From: a bacterium
GTDB taxonomy: Bacteria; Spirochaetota; Spirochaetia; Treponematales; Rectinemataceae
Assembly: GCA_021813065.1 (NCBI GenBank)
Contig: JAKALZ010000001.1
Coordinates: 1-19,633 of the forward strand
Length of the DNA: 19,633 bases
Direction of reading: 5' to 3'
In this document: positions 1 to 6,966 of the stretch, piece by piece
Layout: every line of letters starts with the position of its first letter
Position numbering within the stretch: the first letter of the stretch is position 1
Position numbers and translations under genes: made by a program
The notes under the pieces: model-generated
What the model was told of the DNA's origin: nothing
Databases searched by the model: none
What the model saw: the letters and a program-made list of their open reading frames with translations, nothing else

Positions 1-1514
1 GCATTGAGGAGTCCGACGGAAAGGTTCAGGTGCTGCGACGCACCATTCCTCGCGAAAGCAGCAACCTGGTGATGGGCACCTCCAAGTACGCGCTTTCCGC
101 TGGAGTCTCAACGACAGATCTGAGCGAATTCCTGGCGACCGGATACTATATGTACGGCTTTTCTCAAACCTTTTCGGGAGGTATCAACTTTCAGTCCGAC
201 AAGCGCTCCGCGATGGGAGGGCTCACGTGGATCGCCGCGCTTCCCTTCGGCAACGTCAATGGCACTGCCGCCCTCATTGGCAGATGGGATGGATGGGGCA
301 ATGTGCTCGCCCCTGAAGCATCGATTGGCTACACCTTCTCGGTGCCCTGGAATGAGTCTATTCCCACGCTCTCTCTCTCGGCGTCGTATCAAGGCGCGGG
401 ATTCTTCGCGCCGGGCATCATCGGGCCCTCAGGAACTCCCTCGGGAGCCTACATCTCCGCGTCGGCTGGCATCTACGCGCGCGTTTTTCAGCGAACAGGC
501 GCGAGCTTCAGCTACAGCTACACACAGTCGCAGGGTACCGTGACCCTGAGAGACCACGATTTCTACGCCTCTATCAGCCAGGGACTCTCGGAACGAGGAA
601 ACCTCACGCTCTCGGGTCACCTCTCCCTCCAATCTGGCGCGGCACCCACCTTCTCCGCCAGCGTTGGCTTTACCATCCAACCCCGAGAGCTGTATCAGCG
701 CCTGTTCAGCTTTTCGCAGTCTTCGGATGGAACTTCGAACATGACAGTGCTCGACAAGGCTGGCGTGGCGGGAAAGCTCTTCGATGTGAGCCTCAACGCG
801 ACCAATGTGCTCCCTGGGTCGGGGAACGACAGCTCAATCAATTTCGGAATCAGGAATCTATCGGATTATTATGAGATCTCCGCGAATGGCATGCTCTATT
901 ACTCGCAGGGTTCAGGCTCTTATTCAGGCGCTGGATCAGCGCAGTTTAGAACCACAATGGTCTTCGTAGGCCCGCACATTGGATTTACCAAGCAGACCCC
1001 CGATTCATTCCTCTTGATCGCTTCTTCGAAGGCACTCAAGAATATCGAGGCCGCGTACGCGCTCAGCAGCGGTTCGCAGTATTCCGCGACTCGAGGACAA
1101 AATGTGGTAATTCCTCTCACCAGCTATCGAACCACCGTATTATCCACAAATCTTATCGGTGCTGAACTCAATCTCAATCCTCGCAATCCATACGCGGTGA
1201 TTTCTCCCGCGTATCGAAGCGGGCTGCTCTTCACGAGCGACGTGGTGAAGCGCTCGATGATTCTCGGGCGCCTCGTCGACCAGAACAGCAAGCCCATCAG
1301 CTATCTCCCTGGAGATGTCTACGATATCGGCGGTTCGCTGACAACCTCGACCTTCACGGACGAGACGGGAGTGTTCGACATCTACGATCTGCTTCCGGGA
1401 AGCTACAAAATTCAGTGGCCCGAGGGATATGGCACGACGAACTTCGAGCTGAAGGAGACAGACTCCGATACCCTTGCGCTTGGCGACATTGTGATACACA
1501 CGAAGGCGAAATAG
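1..1514 (+). CDS. Fimbrial outer-membrane usher protein (FimD/PapC-like), C-terminal part, 5' end outside window
   Basis: The frame is open from base 3, before the first GTG at 30, so the gene is cut by the left edge. About 500 C-terminal residues are present; ushers are usually 750-850. The protein is rich in alternating aromatic, Gly and Ser strands typical of a beta-barrel. It begins in the part of the barrel where ushers carry the repeated pattern seen here (a GVSTTDLSEF segment, then GFSQTFSGGINFQSD). It ends in a carboxypeptidase-regulatory-like beta-sandwich: GRLVDQNSKP, then TDETGVFDIYDLLPGSYKI, as in usher C-terminal domains, which bind chaperone-subunit complexes. The role would be a pore that secretes and orders pilus subunits across the outer membrane. 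The next gene, 25 nt downstream, encodes a pilin-like protein, which supports the call. The periplasmic chaperone is not in view and may lie upstream. The family call rests on pattern recognition, not a search. Confidence 0.8.
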   Translation, partial: IEESDGKVQVLRRTIPRESSNLVMGTSKYALSAGVSTTDLSEFLATGYYMYGFSQTFSGGINFQSDKRSAMGGLTWIAALPFGNVNGTAALIGRWDGWGNVLAPEASIGYTFSVPWNESIPTLSLSASYQGAGFFAPGIIGPSGTPSGAYISASAGIYARVFQRTGASFSYSYTQSQGTVTLRDHDFYASISQGLSERGNLTLSGHLSLQSGAAPTFSASVGFTIQPRELYQRLFSFSQSSDGTSNMTVLDKAGVAGKLFDVSLNATNVLPGSGNDSSINFGIRNLSDYYEISANGMLYYSQGSGSYSGAGSAQFRTTMVFVGPHIGFTKQTPDSFLLIASSKALKNIEAAYALSSGSQYSATRGQNVVIPLTSYRTTVLSTNLIGAELNLNPRNPYAVISPAYRSGLLFTSDVVKRSMILGRLVDQNSKPISYLPGDVYDIGGSLTTSTFTDETGVFDIYDLLPGSYKIQWPEGYGTTNFELKETDSDTLALGDIVIHTKAK

Positions 1515-1525
1515 CACTACAATAC

Positions 1526-1532
1526 AAGAGGA
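1526..1532 (+). promoter_or_regulatory. Ribosome binding site of the pilin gene
   Basis: AAGAGGA lies 7 nt before the ATG at 1540, in the 25-nt gap after the usher stop codon. No promoter is visible in the gap, so the pilin is probably translated from the usher transcript. Confidence 0.6.
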
Positions 1533-1539
1533 TAGGCAC

Positions 1540-2466
1540 ATGAAAAAACGATATGTTTTCGCGCTGGCGATTTTCGCGCTGATGGCGGGAGCGGCGTTTG
1601 GGCAGACGCTCTCGCTTGACACGTTTTCGAATCCCGCCGCGGTGACGTACGATCCCTATAGTTCGGGCGATTCCACTGGGCCTCAATTCACCTTCACCGT
1701 ACGGCTGAGCAGCAAACCCTCGAATGTCAGAAGTTTTTATCTCCTCATCGATGGCACGCCTGTCGCCAGCTACAGGAACCTCGTCTTTGCGGATAACTCC
1801 ACGGTAAACCTCGTCGTTGGTTTCTTCAAGGACTCCGCGTATGCCACCGAAATTTACAGCTCTTCAAATAAAACCTCGACGAATATCATCTCCGGAAGCT
1901 TCGCTAAAAGGACAAATCAGCTCACCCAGCAGTTCACCGTGTATCCGAGCCTTGCGAGCGGCCAGCCAGCGCCCGCGGGAATCTACACAGGAACCTTCAC
2001 CCTAAAACTCTATAACGGCGCATACCCCACCACCACCCTCGCGGATTCCCAATCCTTTACCTACACCGCCAACGTCAATCCCTTTGTCGATGTGCGGCTT
2101 GGTCCCTCGACGGTCACCTATTCCACCGGGATTTCCGACTACAGCATCGACCTGGGCGATGTATCGGGCGGAAAGACCGCGACCTTCGGCATCGCAATCC
2201 GCGCCAACACCGCCTTCACGCTGAGCATGCAAGCCACCAGCGGCAAGCTCTCGTCGACCACGACGACCGACACCATCAACTACAGCCTCACGATCGGCGG
2301 TACTCTGTACGCGAGCAACCTTCAGCTGAAGAATACTCTTCTCATCAACAACACAAAAGGCATGTACGAGTTTCCGCTAAGCGGCAGCGTGAATGTTCCC
2401 GCTGGGCAAGATGTGGAAGCGGGCCAGTATTCCGACAGAGTCACCTTCACCATCTCAGCGAACTGA
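1540..2466 (+). CDS. Secreted spore coat U (SCPU)/CsuE-like pilin subunit, two domains
   Basis: This 308-residue protein starts with a clear signal peptide (MKKRYVFALAIFALMAGAAFG, probable cleavage before Gln22). Two beta-rich halves follow. Residues about 22-175 end with QPAPAGIYTGTFTLKLYNG. Residues about 180-308 end with VPAGQDVEAGQYSDRVTFTISAN. The pattern AG-x-Y-(S/T)-D-x-(V/F)-T-(F/V)-T-I-S at the C-terminus is typical of SCPU-domain pilins of archaic (CsuA/B-E type) chaperone-usher systems. A two-domain subunit is typical of the tip protein CsuE, so this could be a tip adhesin rather than the shaft subunit. The protein contains no cysteine, unlike many SCPU pilins. It follows the usher gene directly and is presumably exported through it. 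Confidence 0.75.
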   Translation: MKKRYVFALAIFALMAGAAFGQTLSLDTFSNPAAVTYDPYSSGDSTGPQFTFTVRLSSKPSNVRSFYLLIDGTPVASYRNLVFADNSTVNLVVGFFKDSAYATEIYSSSNKTSTNIISGSFAKRTNQLTQQFTVYPSLASGQPAPAGIYTGTFTLKLYNGAYPTTTLADSQSFTYTANVNPFVDVRLGPSTVTYSTGISDYSIDLGDVSGGKTATFGIAIRANTAFTLSMQATSGKLSSTTTTDTINYSLTIGGTLYASNLQLKNTLLINNTKGMYEFPLSGSVNVPAGQDVEAGQYSDRVTFTISAN

Positions 2467-2483
2467 GGCTCGTGCGAGACTCC

Positions 2484-2513
2484 GCCGCACCAGCGAAAAG
2501 CGGCCGCGTTTTT
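2484..2513 (+). terminator. Possible weak terminator after the pilin gene
   Basis: GCCGC (2484-2488) can pair with GCGGC (2500-2504), and a run of five T follows at 2509-2513. The stem is short, the loop is 11 nt, and four bases separate stem and T-run, so this is at best a weak intrinsic terminator. Confidence 0.3.
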
Positions 2514-2552
2514 GGTTGACATTGTTTCAGTTGGCACCATTTCTCTTGGCCC

Positions 2553-2582
2553 TTGACAGATGAACGCGCCGCGACACATTAT
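2553..2582 (+). promoter_or_regulatory. Sigma-70 promoter of malQ
   Basis: A perfect -35 box TTGACA (2553-2558) is followed after 18 nt by CATTAT (2577-2582), matching four of six -10 positions. Transcription would begin around 2589-2590, only about 10 nt before the malQ ATG. A second TTGACA at 2516-2521 has no good -10 partner. Confidence 0.55.
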
Positions 2583-2598
2583 GTAAATCGGTTTAGTT

Positions 2599-4206
2599 AT
2601 GGATATTCCGCGAAGTTCAGGCGTCCTTCTCCACCCGCTCTCCCTCGCGGGCGATTGGCCGTGCGGAACGATGGGCGAGGAAGCGCGAGCATTCATCGAT
2701 TTTTGCGCAGCATCGGGCTTGGGGTGGTGGCAGATTCTTCCACTCGGGCCGACCGCCTTTGGTGATTCTCCCTACCAGAGCCCCTCCGCGTTCGCGGGCA
2801 ACCCCTATTTGATCAGCCCGCGACTCCTCATCGAAGAGGGATTGATTTCAGAAGGCGAGAGCGCGCGCTACCGTTCGGGGCTGGGCGCGGAAGATACACT
2901 ATCAGCGCGAAACACACCGGCCGCCATCGACTATGGACGACTCTTCAGCGCGAATGCCGAGCTCATGCGGACAGCATGGCAAAACTACCGCGATAGCGAA
3001 GCACCGCGAATCGGGCCGCGCCGCGATTTCGCCAAGTTCAAAGCGCGCCAGGCCTACTGGCTCGACGATTTCACACGCTTCATGGCGATAAAGGAATCCG
3101 AAGGCTTCCGGGCGTGGAACGAGTGGCCTCAAGGGCTGCGATTTCGCGATCCTCGCGCCCTCGAGGAATTTGAAGCGCGCCACCGCGACGACATCCAGCG
3201 CATCCAGTTCACGCAGTTTCTCTTCTTTTCGCAGTGGAGGAAGCTCCGCGAGTACGCCAGCGCACGCGGCGTGAAGATTGTTGGCGACATCCCCATTTTC
3301 GCCGCCTTCGATTCGGCCGATGTCTGGGCACACCCGGAACTCTTCATTCTCGATGAGCGGCTGGAGCCTGCGCGGATCGCGGGCGTGCCGCCCGATTACT
3401 TCACCGCGACAGGACAGCTTTGGGGCAACCCGCTGTACCGCTGGCCCGCGCATGCTTCACAGAGATATGCCTGGTGGATCGCGCGAGTGCGGCACTCGCT
3501 TCAGCTCGTCGACGCGCTTCGCATCGACCACTTCAGGGGATTTGAGGCATATTGGTCGGTCGACGCCGGCGAGCCCACCGCTGAGCGCGGCCACTGGGAG
3601 AAAGGGCCTGGCAGCGCGCTCTTCAGTGCCCTCGAGGCGGAACTCGACGAACTGCCGATCATCGCGGAGGATCTCGGCTTCATAACGCCCGAAGTCATTG
3701 CCCTGCGCGACAGTCTAGGATTTCCCGGCATGAGAATTCTGCAGTTCGCTTTCGAGACTGACCACGACAATCTCGACTACCCGCACAATTATCCTCAGCA
3801 TTGCGTCGCCTACACGGGAACACACGACAACGACACCGCCAGAGGCTGGTTTGTTCACGCGGCTCCGCCTGCGCGGGCGCGGGCCCGTGCCTATTTGGGC
3901 GCCACCGCGCGCACCATTTCATGGAAAATGATCCGCGCTGTCTGGGCTAGCGCGGCCAGCCTCGCGATCGCGCCCATGCAGGATTTTCTCGGCGCGGGCT
4001 CGGAGGCGCGCATGAATCTTCCAGGTACCAGTGGATGGTGGCGCTGGAGAATGACCGCACGCGATACGAGCGCGAGGCTCGCTCATGAAATCAACAGACT
4101 TTCGCGGGCATGCTTTCGCGCGAGCGGCGGCTCAATACCTCAGCAGGAAGCGCATAGCGTCCCTTCCGCAACCACGACGCCCCCACATCAAACCAACTCA
4201 CGCTAG
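2599..4206 (+). CDS. malQ: 4-alpha-glucanotransferase (amylomaltase, GH77)
   Basis: This 535-residue cytosolic enzyme transfers alpha-1,4-glucan chains between malto-oligosaccharides during glycogen or maltodextrin use. The N-terminus RSSGVLLHPLSL and the block LPLGPTAFGDSPYQSPSAFA are hallmarks of GH77. The catalytic residues are all visible: nucleophile Asp310 in DALRIDHFRGFEAYW, acid/base Glu357 in IIAEDLGFITPEV, and Asp410 in GTHDNDTARGW. Their spacing matches amylomaltases. The family motif RMNLPGTSGWWRWR lies near the C-terminus, followed by about 45 residues whose last 30 look low-complexity. An in-frame TAA at 2584-2586 excludes a longer start, so ATG 2599 is fixed. No Shine-Dalgarno sequence precedes it. 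No other sugar-metabolism gene is adjacent, so it appears to be a single-gene unit. Confidence 0.96.
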   Translation: MDIPRSSGVLLHPLSLAGDWPCGTMGEEARAFIDFCAASGLGWWQILPLGPTAFGDSPYQSPSAFAGNPYLISPRLLIEEGLISEGESARYRSGLGAEDTLSARNTPAAIDYGRLFSANAELMRTAWQNYRDSEAPRIGPRRDFAKFKARQAYWLDDFTRFMAIKESEGFRAWNEWPQGLRFRDPRALEEFEARHRDDIQRIQFTQFLFFSQWRKLREYASARGVKIVGDIPIFAAFDSADVWAHPELFILDERLEPARIAGVPPDYFTATGQLWGNPLYRWPAHASQRYAWWIARVRHSLQLVDALRIDHFRGFEAYWSVDAGEPTAERGHWEKGPGSALFSALEAELDELPIIAEDLGFITPEVIALRDSLGFPGMRILQFAFETDHDNLDYPHNYPQHCVAYTGTHDNDTARGWFVHAAPPARARARAYLGATARTISWKMIRAVWASAASLAIAPMQDFLGAGSEARMNLPGTSGWWRWRMTARDTSARLAHEINRLSRACFRASGGSIPQQEAHSVPSATTTPPHQTNSR

Positions 4207-4220
4207 CGCAGCTCTACGCG

Positions 4221-4260
4221 CCAATAAAAAAGGCTGTTTGGAACCAAATCCAAACAGCCT
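4221..4260 (-). terminator. Intrinsic terminator of tRNA-Lys
   Basis: A perfect 12-bp inverted repeat, AGGCTGTTTGGA (4231-4242) and its complement (4249-4260), encloses a 6-nt loop. Read on the minus strand it is followed directly by TTTTTATTGG, as expected for a Rho-independent terminator. It starts 8 nt beyond the 3' end of the tRNA. On the plus strand no T-run follows the hairpin, so it is less convincing as a terminator for malQ, whose stop codon is at 4206. Confidence 0.9.
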
Positions 4261-4267
4261 CGCACTG

Positions 4268-4340
4268 TGAGCCGCCCCAGATTCGGACTGGGGACCCACG
4301 CCTTAAAAGGGCGTTGCTCTGCCAACTGAGCTAGCGGCCC
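4268..4340 (-). tRNA. tRNA-Lys (anticodon UUU)
   Basis: The 73-nt minus-strand sequence folds as a standard cloverleaf. The acceptor stem is GGGCCGC with GCGGCTC (one G-U pair), the D arm is GCTC-AGTTGGCAG-AGC, the anticodon stem ACGCC/GGCGT holds the loop CTTTTAA, and the T arm is CCCAG-TCCGAAT-CTGGG. The anticodon TTT is at 4305-4307, giving lysine. A at position 37 (4304) and U at 36 are what t6A and ms2t6A enzymes need. The discriminator base is A. CCA is not encoded (CAG follows), so it must be added after transcription. A promoter precedes it and a strong terminator follows. Confidence 0.97.
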
Positions 4341-4361
4341 ACGCTTCTATCGCGGGTTGTA

Positions 4362-4390
4362 ACACTAGCGGAAACAGCACGAAATGTCAA
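4362..4390 (-). promoter_or_regulatory. Promoter of tRNA-Lys
   Basis: On the minus strand a perfect TTGACA (4385-4390) is followed after exactly 17 nt by TAGTGT (4362-4367), a -10 box with the key T, A and final T. The start would be near 4355, leaving about 15 nt of 5' leader for RNase P to remove. The promoter sits in the 66 nt between the stop of the upstream UPF0164 gene and the tRNA. Confidence 0.65.
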
Positions 4391-4406
4391 GAATATCGAG
4401 GCTCCT

Positions 4407-5573
4407 TTAAAAACGAATGGCTCCCTGAACCATGATGCCGCTTCGGCCCACCGTTCCTCCTGTCGCGTTCACCGGCTGAGTGAACACCGCGGCGTTGACT
4501 TCCAAAAGAAGGATGTGTAGGCCCGCGCCGAAGGAGATGTATCCCTGATTGAATCCCGCGCGCAGCGAAAGGAATTTGAGTAGCTCTATCTCTATGCCTG
4601 AACGCAATTTCGATGAGATGGACGCGACGCGGTCGGGAAAGAGCGCGACGAGCGAAAGCGGATCGTCAGCTTCCACATAGATGTTTGACGCGAGAAGTGT
4701 GCCTCGGCCGGTGGAAAAGGAGAGGCCCGCGGTGTAGATAGGCGCGATCGAATAGTAATCGAGGCCGCCCGATGGCACCATGTACGAGTTGGCAATTTCC
4801 TGGATCGTCGAATTCTTAAGCGCGATCTTGTCCGCGATATCACGAACCATGAGCCCAACCCCCACAGGCCCGAGACTAAGCGTCGCGCCCGCGTCGAGCG
4901 ATACCCCAAAACCACCCCGTACAGAGTCGCCGGATACCGTCGAAAACAGATTCGAGCCGCTGACGAGAGCCTCCGCGATGGAAGAAAAGGCCCAACCACT
5001 CGCGCCCGTTTCTATCCTGTAGTAGCCGCGGACCGAAGCACCGAAATCGAATTGAAAGGGGCCTAGATTCATCATCCACGCCATGCCTACCACGGCGTTC
5101 GTCTGGCTCTCGATATCGAGCGTCGAATCGGCGAGCCCGCTTCCCGACGCGCATGCGTCGGTTACCGAAGTGAGTCCGAGTCCGATGCCGCTCTCAATCC
5201 AGCCAAAGCCCAGCGACTCGCCCGCGCCAAGCCCATTCTCCGCGATGAGATCGTCGATGTTCGCTTTGGCTTGATCCTGGGTAGTGCCCTGGTTCAACAT
5301 CGAAAGCATTATGTTGATGTTTTTGGGTGTTGGGCGCAGATACGCCCAGGTTGAGGAGTTGAGCAAGGTGAGCGATTTCTTGCGCGCGAGCCCTGCGGGA
5401 TTGCCCCAGAGCGCGCCGTATCCTTCGGCGAACACAAGCGAAGATCCCCCCATCGCCATCGATCGGGCATCGGTGGGCATGACATTGTCAATGACGGACT
5501 GAGAGAAGGCTGAATTTGTGAACAGAAATGAGAGAGCAAAGAGCACAAGCAGATAGATTCGCCGCGAAACCAA
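4407..5573 (-). CDS. UPF0164 family FadL-like outer-membrane protein, paralogue 1
   Basis: This 388-residue secreted protein has the signal peptide VSRRIYLLVLFALSFLFTNS-AFS, with likely cleavage before Gln25. The mature N-terminus has the family signature DARSMAMGG followed by GNPAGLA, then repeated Gly- and aromatic-rich strands, a conserved WAYLRPT segment and a C-terminal RSGIMVQGAIRF ending in Phe, as in outer-membrane barrels. The family is known from Treponema (for example TP0548, TP0856, TP0858), where members are modelled as FadL-like long-chain fatty acid channels; substrate specificity here is unknown. It is closely similar to the protein at 5771-6943, so the two probably arose by tandem duplication. 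The start is TTG at 5573, chosen because GGAGG lies 6 nt upstream and no ATG or GTG fits. No terminator separates its stop from the tRNA-Lys gene. Confidence 0.85.
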   Translation of the reverse strand: MVSRRIYLLVLFALSFLFTNSAFSQSVIDNVMPTDARSMAMGGSSLVFAEGYGALWGNPAGLARKKSLTLLNSSTWAYLRPTPKNINIMLSMLNQGTTQDQAKANIDDLIAENGLGAGESLGFGWIESGIGLGLTSVTDACASGSGLADSTLDIESQTNAVVGMAWMMNLGPFQFDFGASVRGYYRIETGASGWAFSSIAEALVSGSNLFSTVSGDSVRGGFGVSLDAGATLSLGPVGVGLMVRDIADKIALKNSTIQEIANSYMVPSGGLDYYSIAPIYTAGLSFSTGRGTLLASNIYVEADDPLSLVALFPDRVASISSKLRSGIEIELLKFLSLRAGFNQGYISFGAGLHILLLEVNAAVFTQPVNATGGTVGRSGIMVQGAIRF

Positions 5574-5579
5574 CTACAA

Positions 5580-5584
5580 CCTCC
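5580..5584 (-). promoter_or_regulatory. Ribosome binding site fixing a TTG start
   Basis: GGAGG on the minus strand lies 6 nt before TTG 5573-5571. The strong SD decides this non-ATG start for UPF0164 paralogue 1. Confidence 0.75.
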
Positions 5585-5595
5585 ACCGGAGCGGA

Positions 5596-5604
5596 ATTAT
5601 CGCA
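5596..5604 (-). promoter_or_regulatory. Extended -10 promoter of UPF0164 paralogue 1
   Basis: On the minus strand TGCGATAAT combines a TGn extension with GATAAT, five of six -10 matches. No good -35 box is seen, which is usual for extended -10 promoters. The start would be near 5589, giving a leader of about 16 nt that includes the GGAGG. Confidence 0.5.
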
Positions 5605-5650
5605 CTCTTACTGTATCGGACACTTTGCGGCCTTGTTCTCGAAAAAAATG

Positions 5651-5685
5651 AAAAAAAAGGGCTATCCAACTCATTGGACAGCCCT
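5651..5685 (-). terminator. Intrinsic terminator of the lipoprotein-UPF0164 unit
   Basis: AGGGCT (5658-5663) pairs with AGCCCT (5680-5685), and TCCAA (5665-5669) with TTGGA (5674-5678), with one A-C mismatch between the two stems and a CTCA loop. On the minus strand eight T follow directly (5651-5658 region), a strong Rho-independent terminator. It separates the two paralogues into different transcription units. Confidence 0.9.
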
Positions 5686-5770
5686 CTGCAAAAAACACTT
5701 CGAATGTGGCGCTAGCTTAAGGAACACCTGCGCGCCACAAGCTCGCGCGCCACAACCCAGCGTTCAGCGC

Positions 5771-6943
5771 TTAGCGGCCAAAGCGAATCGCGGCCTGAAT
5801 CGAAATGCCGCTTCGCCCCTTTTCGCCGGGGTACATCCCTGTCTCTTCGGTGAACATCGCCGCGTCAAACTCAATGAAGGAGAGGTCGATGCCCGCGCCA
5901 ATGCTGTACCATCCCTTGTTGAGACCGGCGCGCGCAGTGATGAATCTCAAGAGCCTGAGCTGCGCGCCCGCGTGCAAAGATTTCAAGGCATCGGTTACGA
6001 AATCGGTGCTCTGCACAAGCGTGAGAGGATCGTCGACTTCCGCGTACACGCTCGGTTCAAAAAGACCATTCTCGAAAAGCCGAATGCCGACACCGGCAGC
6101 GTAAGCCGGAGTGAGCATCGCAGAAACGCTTCCTCCGGAGATGAGCGCGCCAAAGTCTCCATTGGCCAAATCCTGCGCGGTGAACGAGCCAACCTTGAAC
6201 TCAAGCCCCAAATCTCTGGCAGAGAAACCGAACATGACCGGGCCAATCCCGAAAATTACTCCCGCGTCCGCAGCGAATCCATAGCCGCCAATGAAGGCGA
6301 ACGAGGACGCCGAGATATTGCCTGGGTTCGAGAAATCGGTGATGACCGACGTGATTCCCCAGCCCGCGACGGGGTTGGACTGCATGCGGTAGAAGATACG
6401 CCCATCGGCGCCGATTTTGAGCGATAGCGGACCGAGCTTGAAAGGATACGCGAGACCGAGCACGCCGTTTGCTTGCGTAGCGCTGCTGAGCCTGGCGGTA
6501 AGAAGCGAAGAGCCCGCGACCACTTCATCAGTGACGAGGTTCACGCCAAATGAGATTCCCTTTTTGCCCACCCAGCCGAGACCGATCGAGGTTCCTGCGC
6601 CTAAACCGTTATTCCCCGTCACCCAGTCGCTTGCGTAGCCGATGATGTTGGTGAGGGATGCGCCGCTGAACAAACTCTGAATGCGGCTCACATTGGTTGT
6701 GGTCGGCGCGAGATACGCCCAGGTGCTCAGATCGAGCAGCGTGAGCGAACTCATACCCGCGTAACCAGCGGGATTTCCGAAGAAACTCGAGTAGCCCTGA
6801 CTGAACACGTGGAAAGCGCCGCCCATGCCCATGGTACGCGCGTCCTTTGGCTGCACTTCAGGAAAATTGTACGTTACGGTCTGAGAGAAGGCAGTGAGCG
6901 CGATCGCCGCGAGCATCACCGCAACAAGTATTTTTCGTTTCAT
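5771..6943 (-). CDS. UPF0164 family FadL-like outer-membrane protein, paralogue 2
   Basis: This 390-residue secreted protein begins MKRKILVAVMLAAIALTAFS, with likely cleavage before Gln. It shares its whole layout with the paralogue at 4407-5573: DARTMGMGG, FFGNPAGYA, STWAYLAPT, an internal EVDDPL (VEADDPL in the other copy), and the C-terminus GRSGISIQAAIRFGR. The same Treponema family is proposed to form FadL-like outer-membrane channels. The start at 6943 is preferred over an earlier in-frame ATG at 6970 because AGGAG lies 7 nt upstream and the signal peptide then begins normally. The earlier ATG would overlap the end of the lipoprotein gene. It lies 23 nt after the lipoprotein gene and ends before the terminator at 5651-5685, so the two are probably co-transcribed. 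Confidence 0.87.
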   Translation of the reverse strand: MKRKILVAVMLAAIALTAFSQTVTYNFPEVQPKDARTMGMGGAFHVFSQGYSSFFGNPAGYAGMSSLTLLDLSTWAYLAPTTTNVSRIQSLFSGASLTNIIGYASDWVTGNNGLGAGTSIGLGWVGKKGISFGVNLVTDEVVAGSSLLTARLSSATQANGVLGLAYPFKLGPLSLKIGADGRIFYRMQSNPVAGWGITSVITDFSNPGNISASSFAFIGGYGFAADAGVIFGIGPVMFGFSARDLGLEFKVGSFTAQDLANGDFGALISGGSVSAMLTPAYAAGVGIRLFENGLFEPSVYAEVDDPLTLVQSTDFVTDALKSLHAGAQLRLLRFITARAGLNKGWYSIGAGIDLSFIEFDAAMFTEETGMYPGEKGRSGISIQAAIRFGR

Positions 6944-6950
6944 TTCTTGG

Positions 6951-6955
6951 CTCCT
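6951..6955 (-). promoter_or_regulatory. Ribosome binding site of UPF0164 paralogue 2
   Basis: AGGAG on the minus strand lies 7 nt before ATG 6943, which favours this start over the in-frame ATG at 6970. Confidence 0.7.
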
Positions 6956-6966
6956 GTTTCTACGAT

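Noticed and set aside
2500..2507. Perfect palindrome GCGGCCGC after the pilin gene
   Set aside because: An 8-bp palindrome of this composition is expected by chance in GC-rich DNA and has no loop for a hairpin on its own.
2531..2550. A sigma-54-like TTGGCACC element upstream of malQ
   Set aside because: The following TTGG lies too far away for the fixed -24/-12 spacing, and a sigma-70 promoter explains the gene.
5528..6427. A 299-codon plus-strand open frame opposite the UPF0164 genes
   Set aside because: It runs antisense to two proteins with clear signal peptides and family motifs and spans a strong minus-strand terminator. Its product has no recognisable domain.
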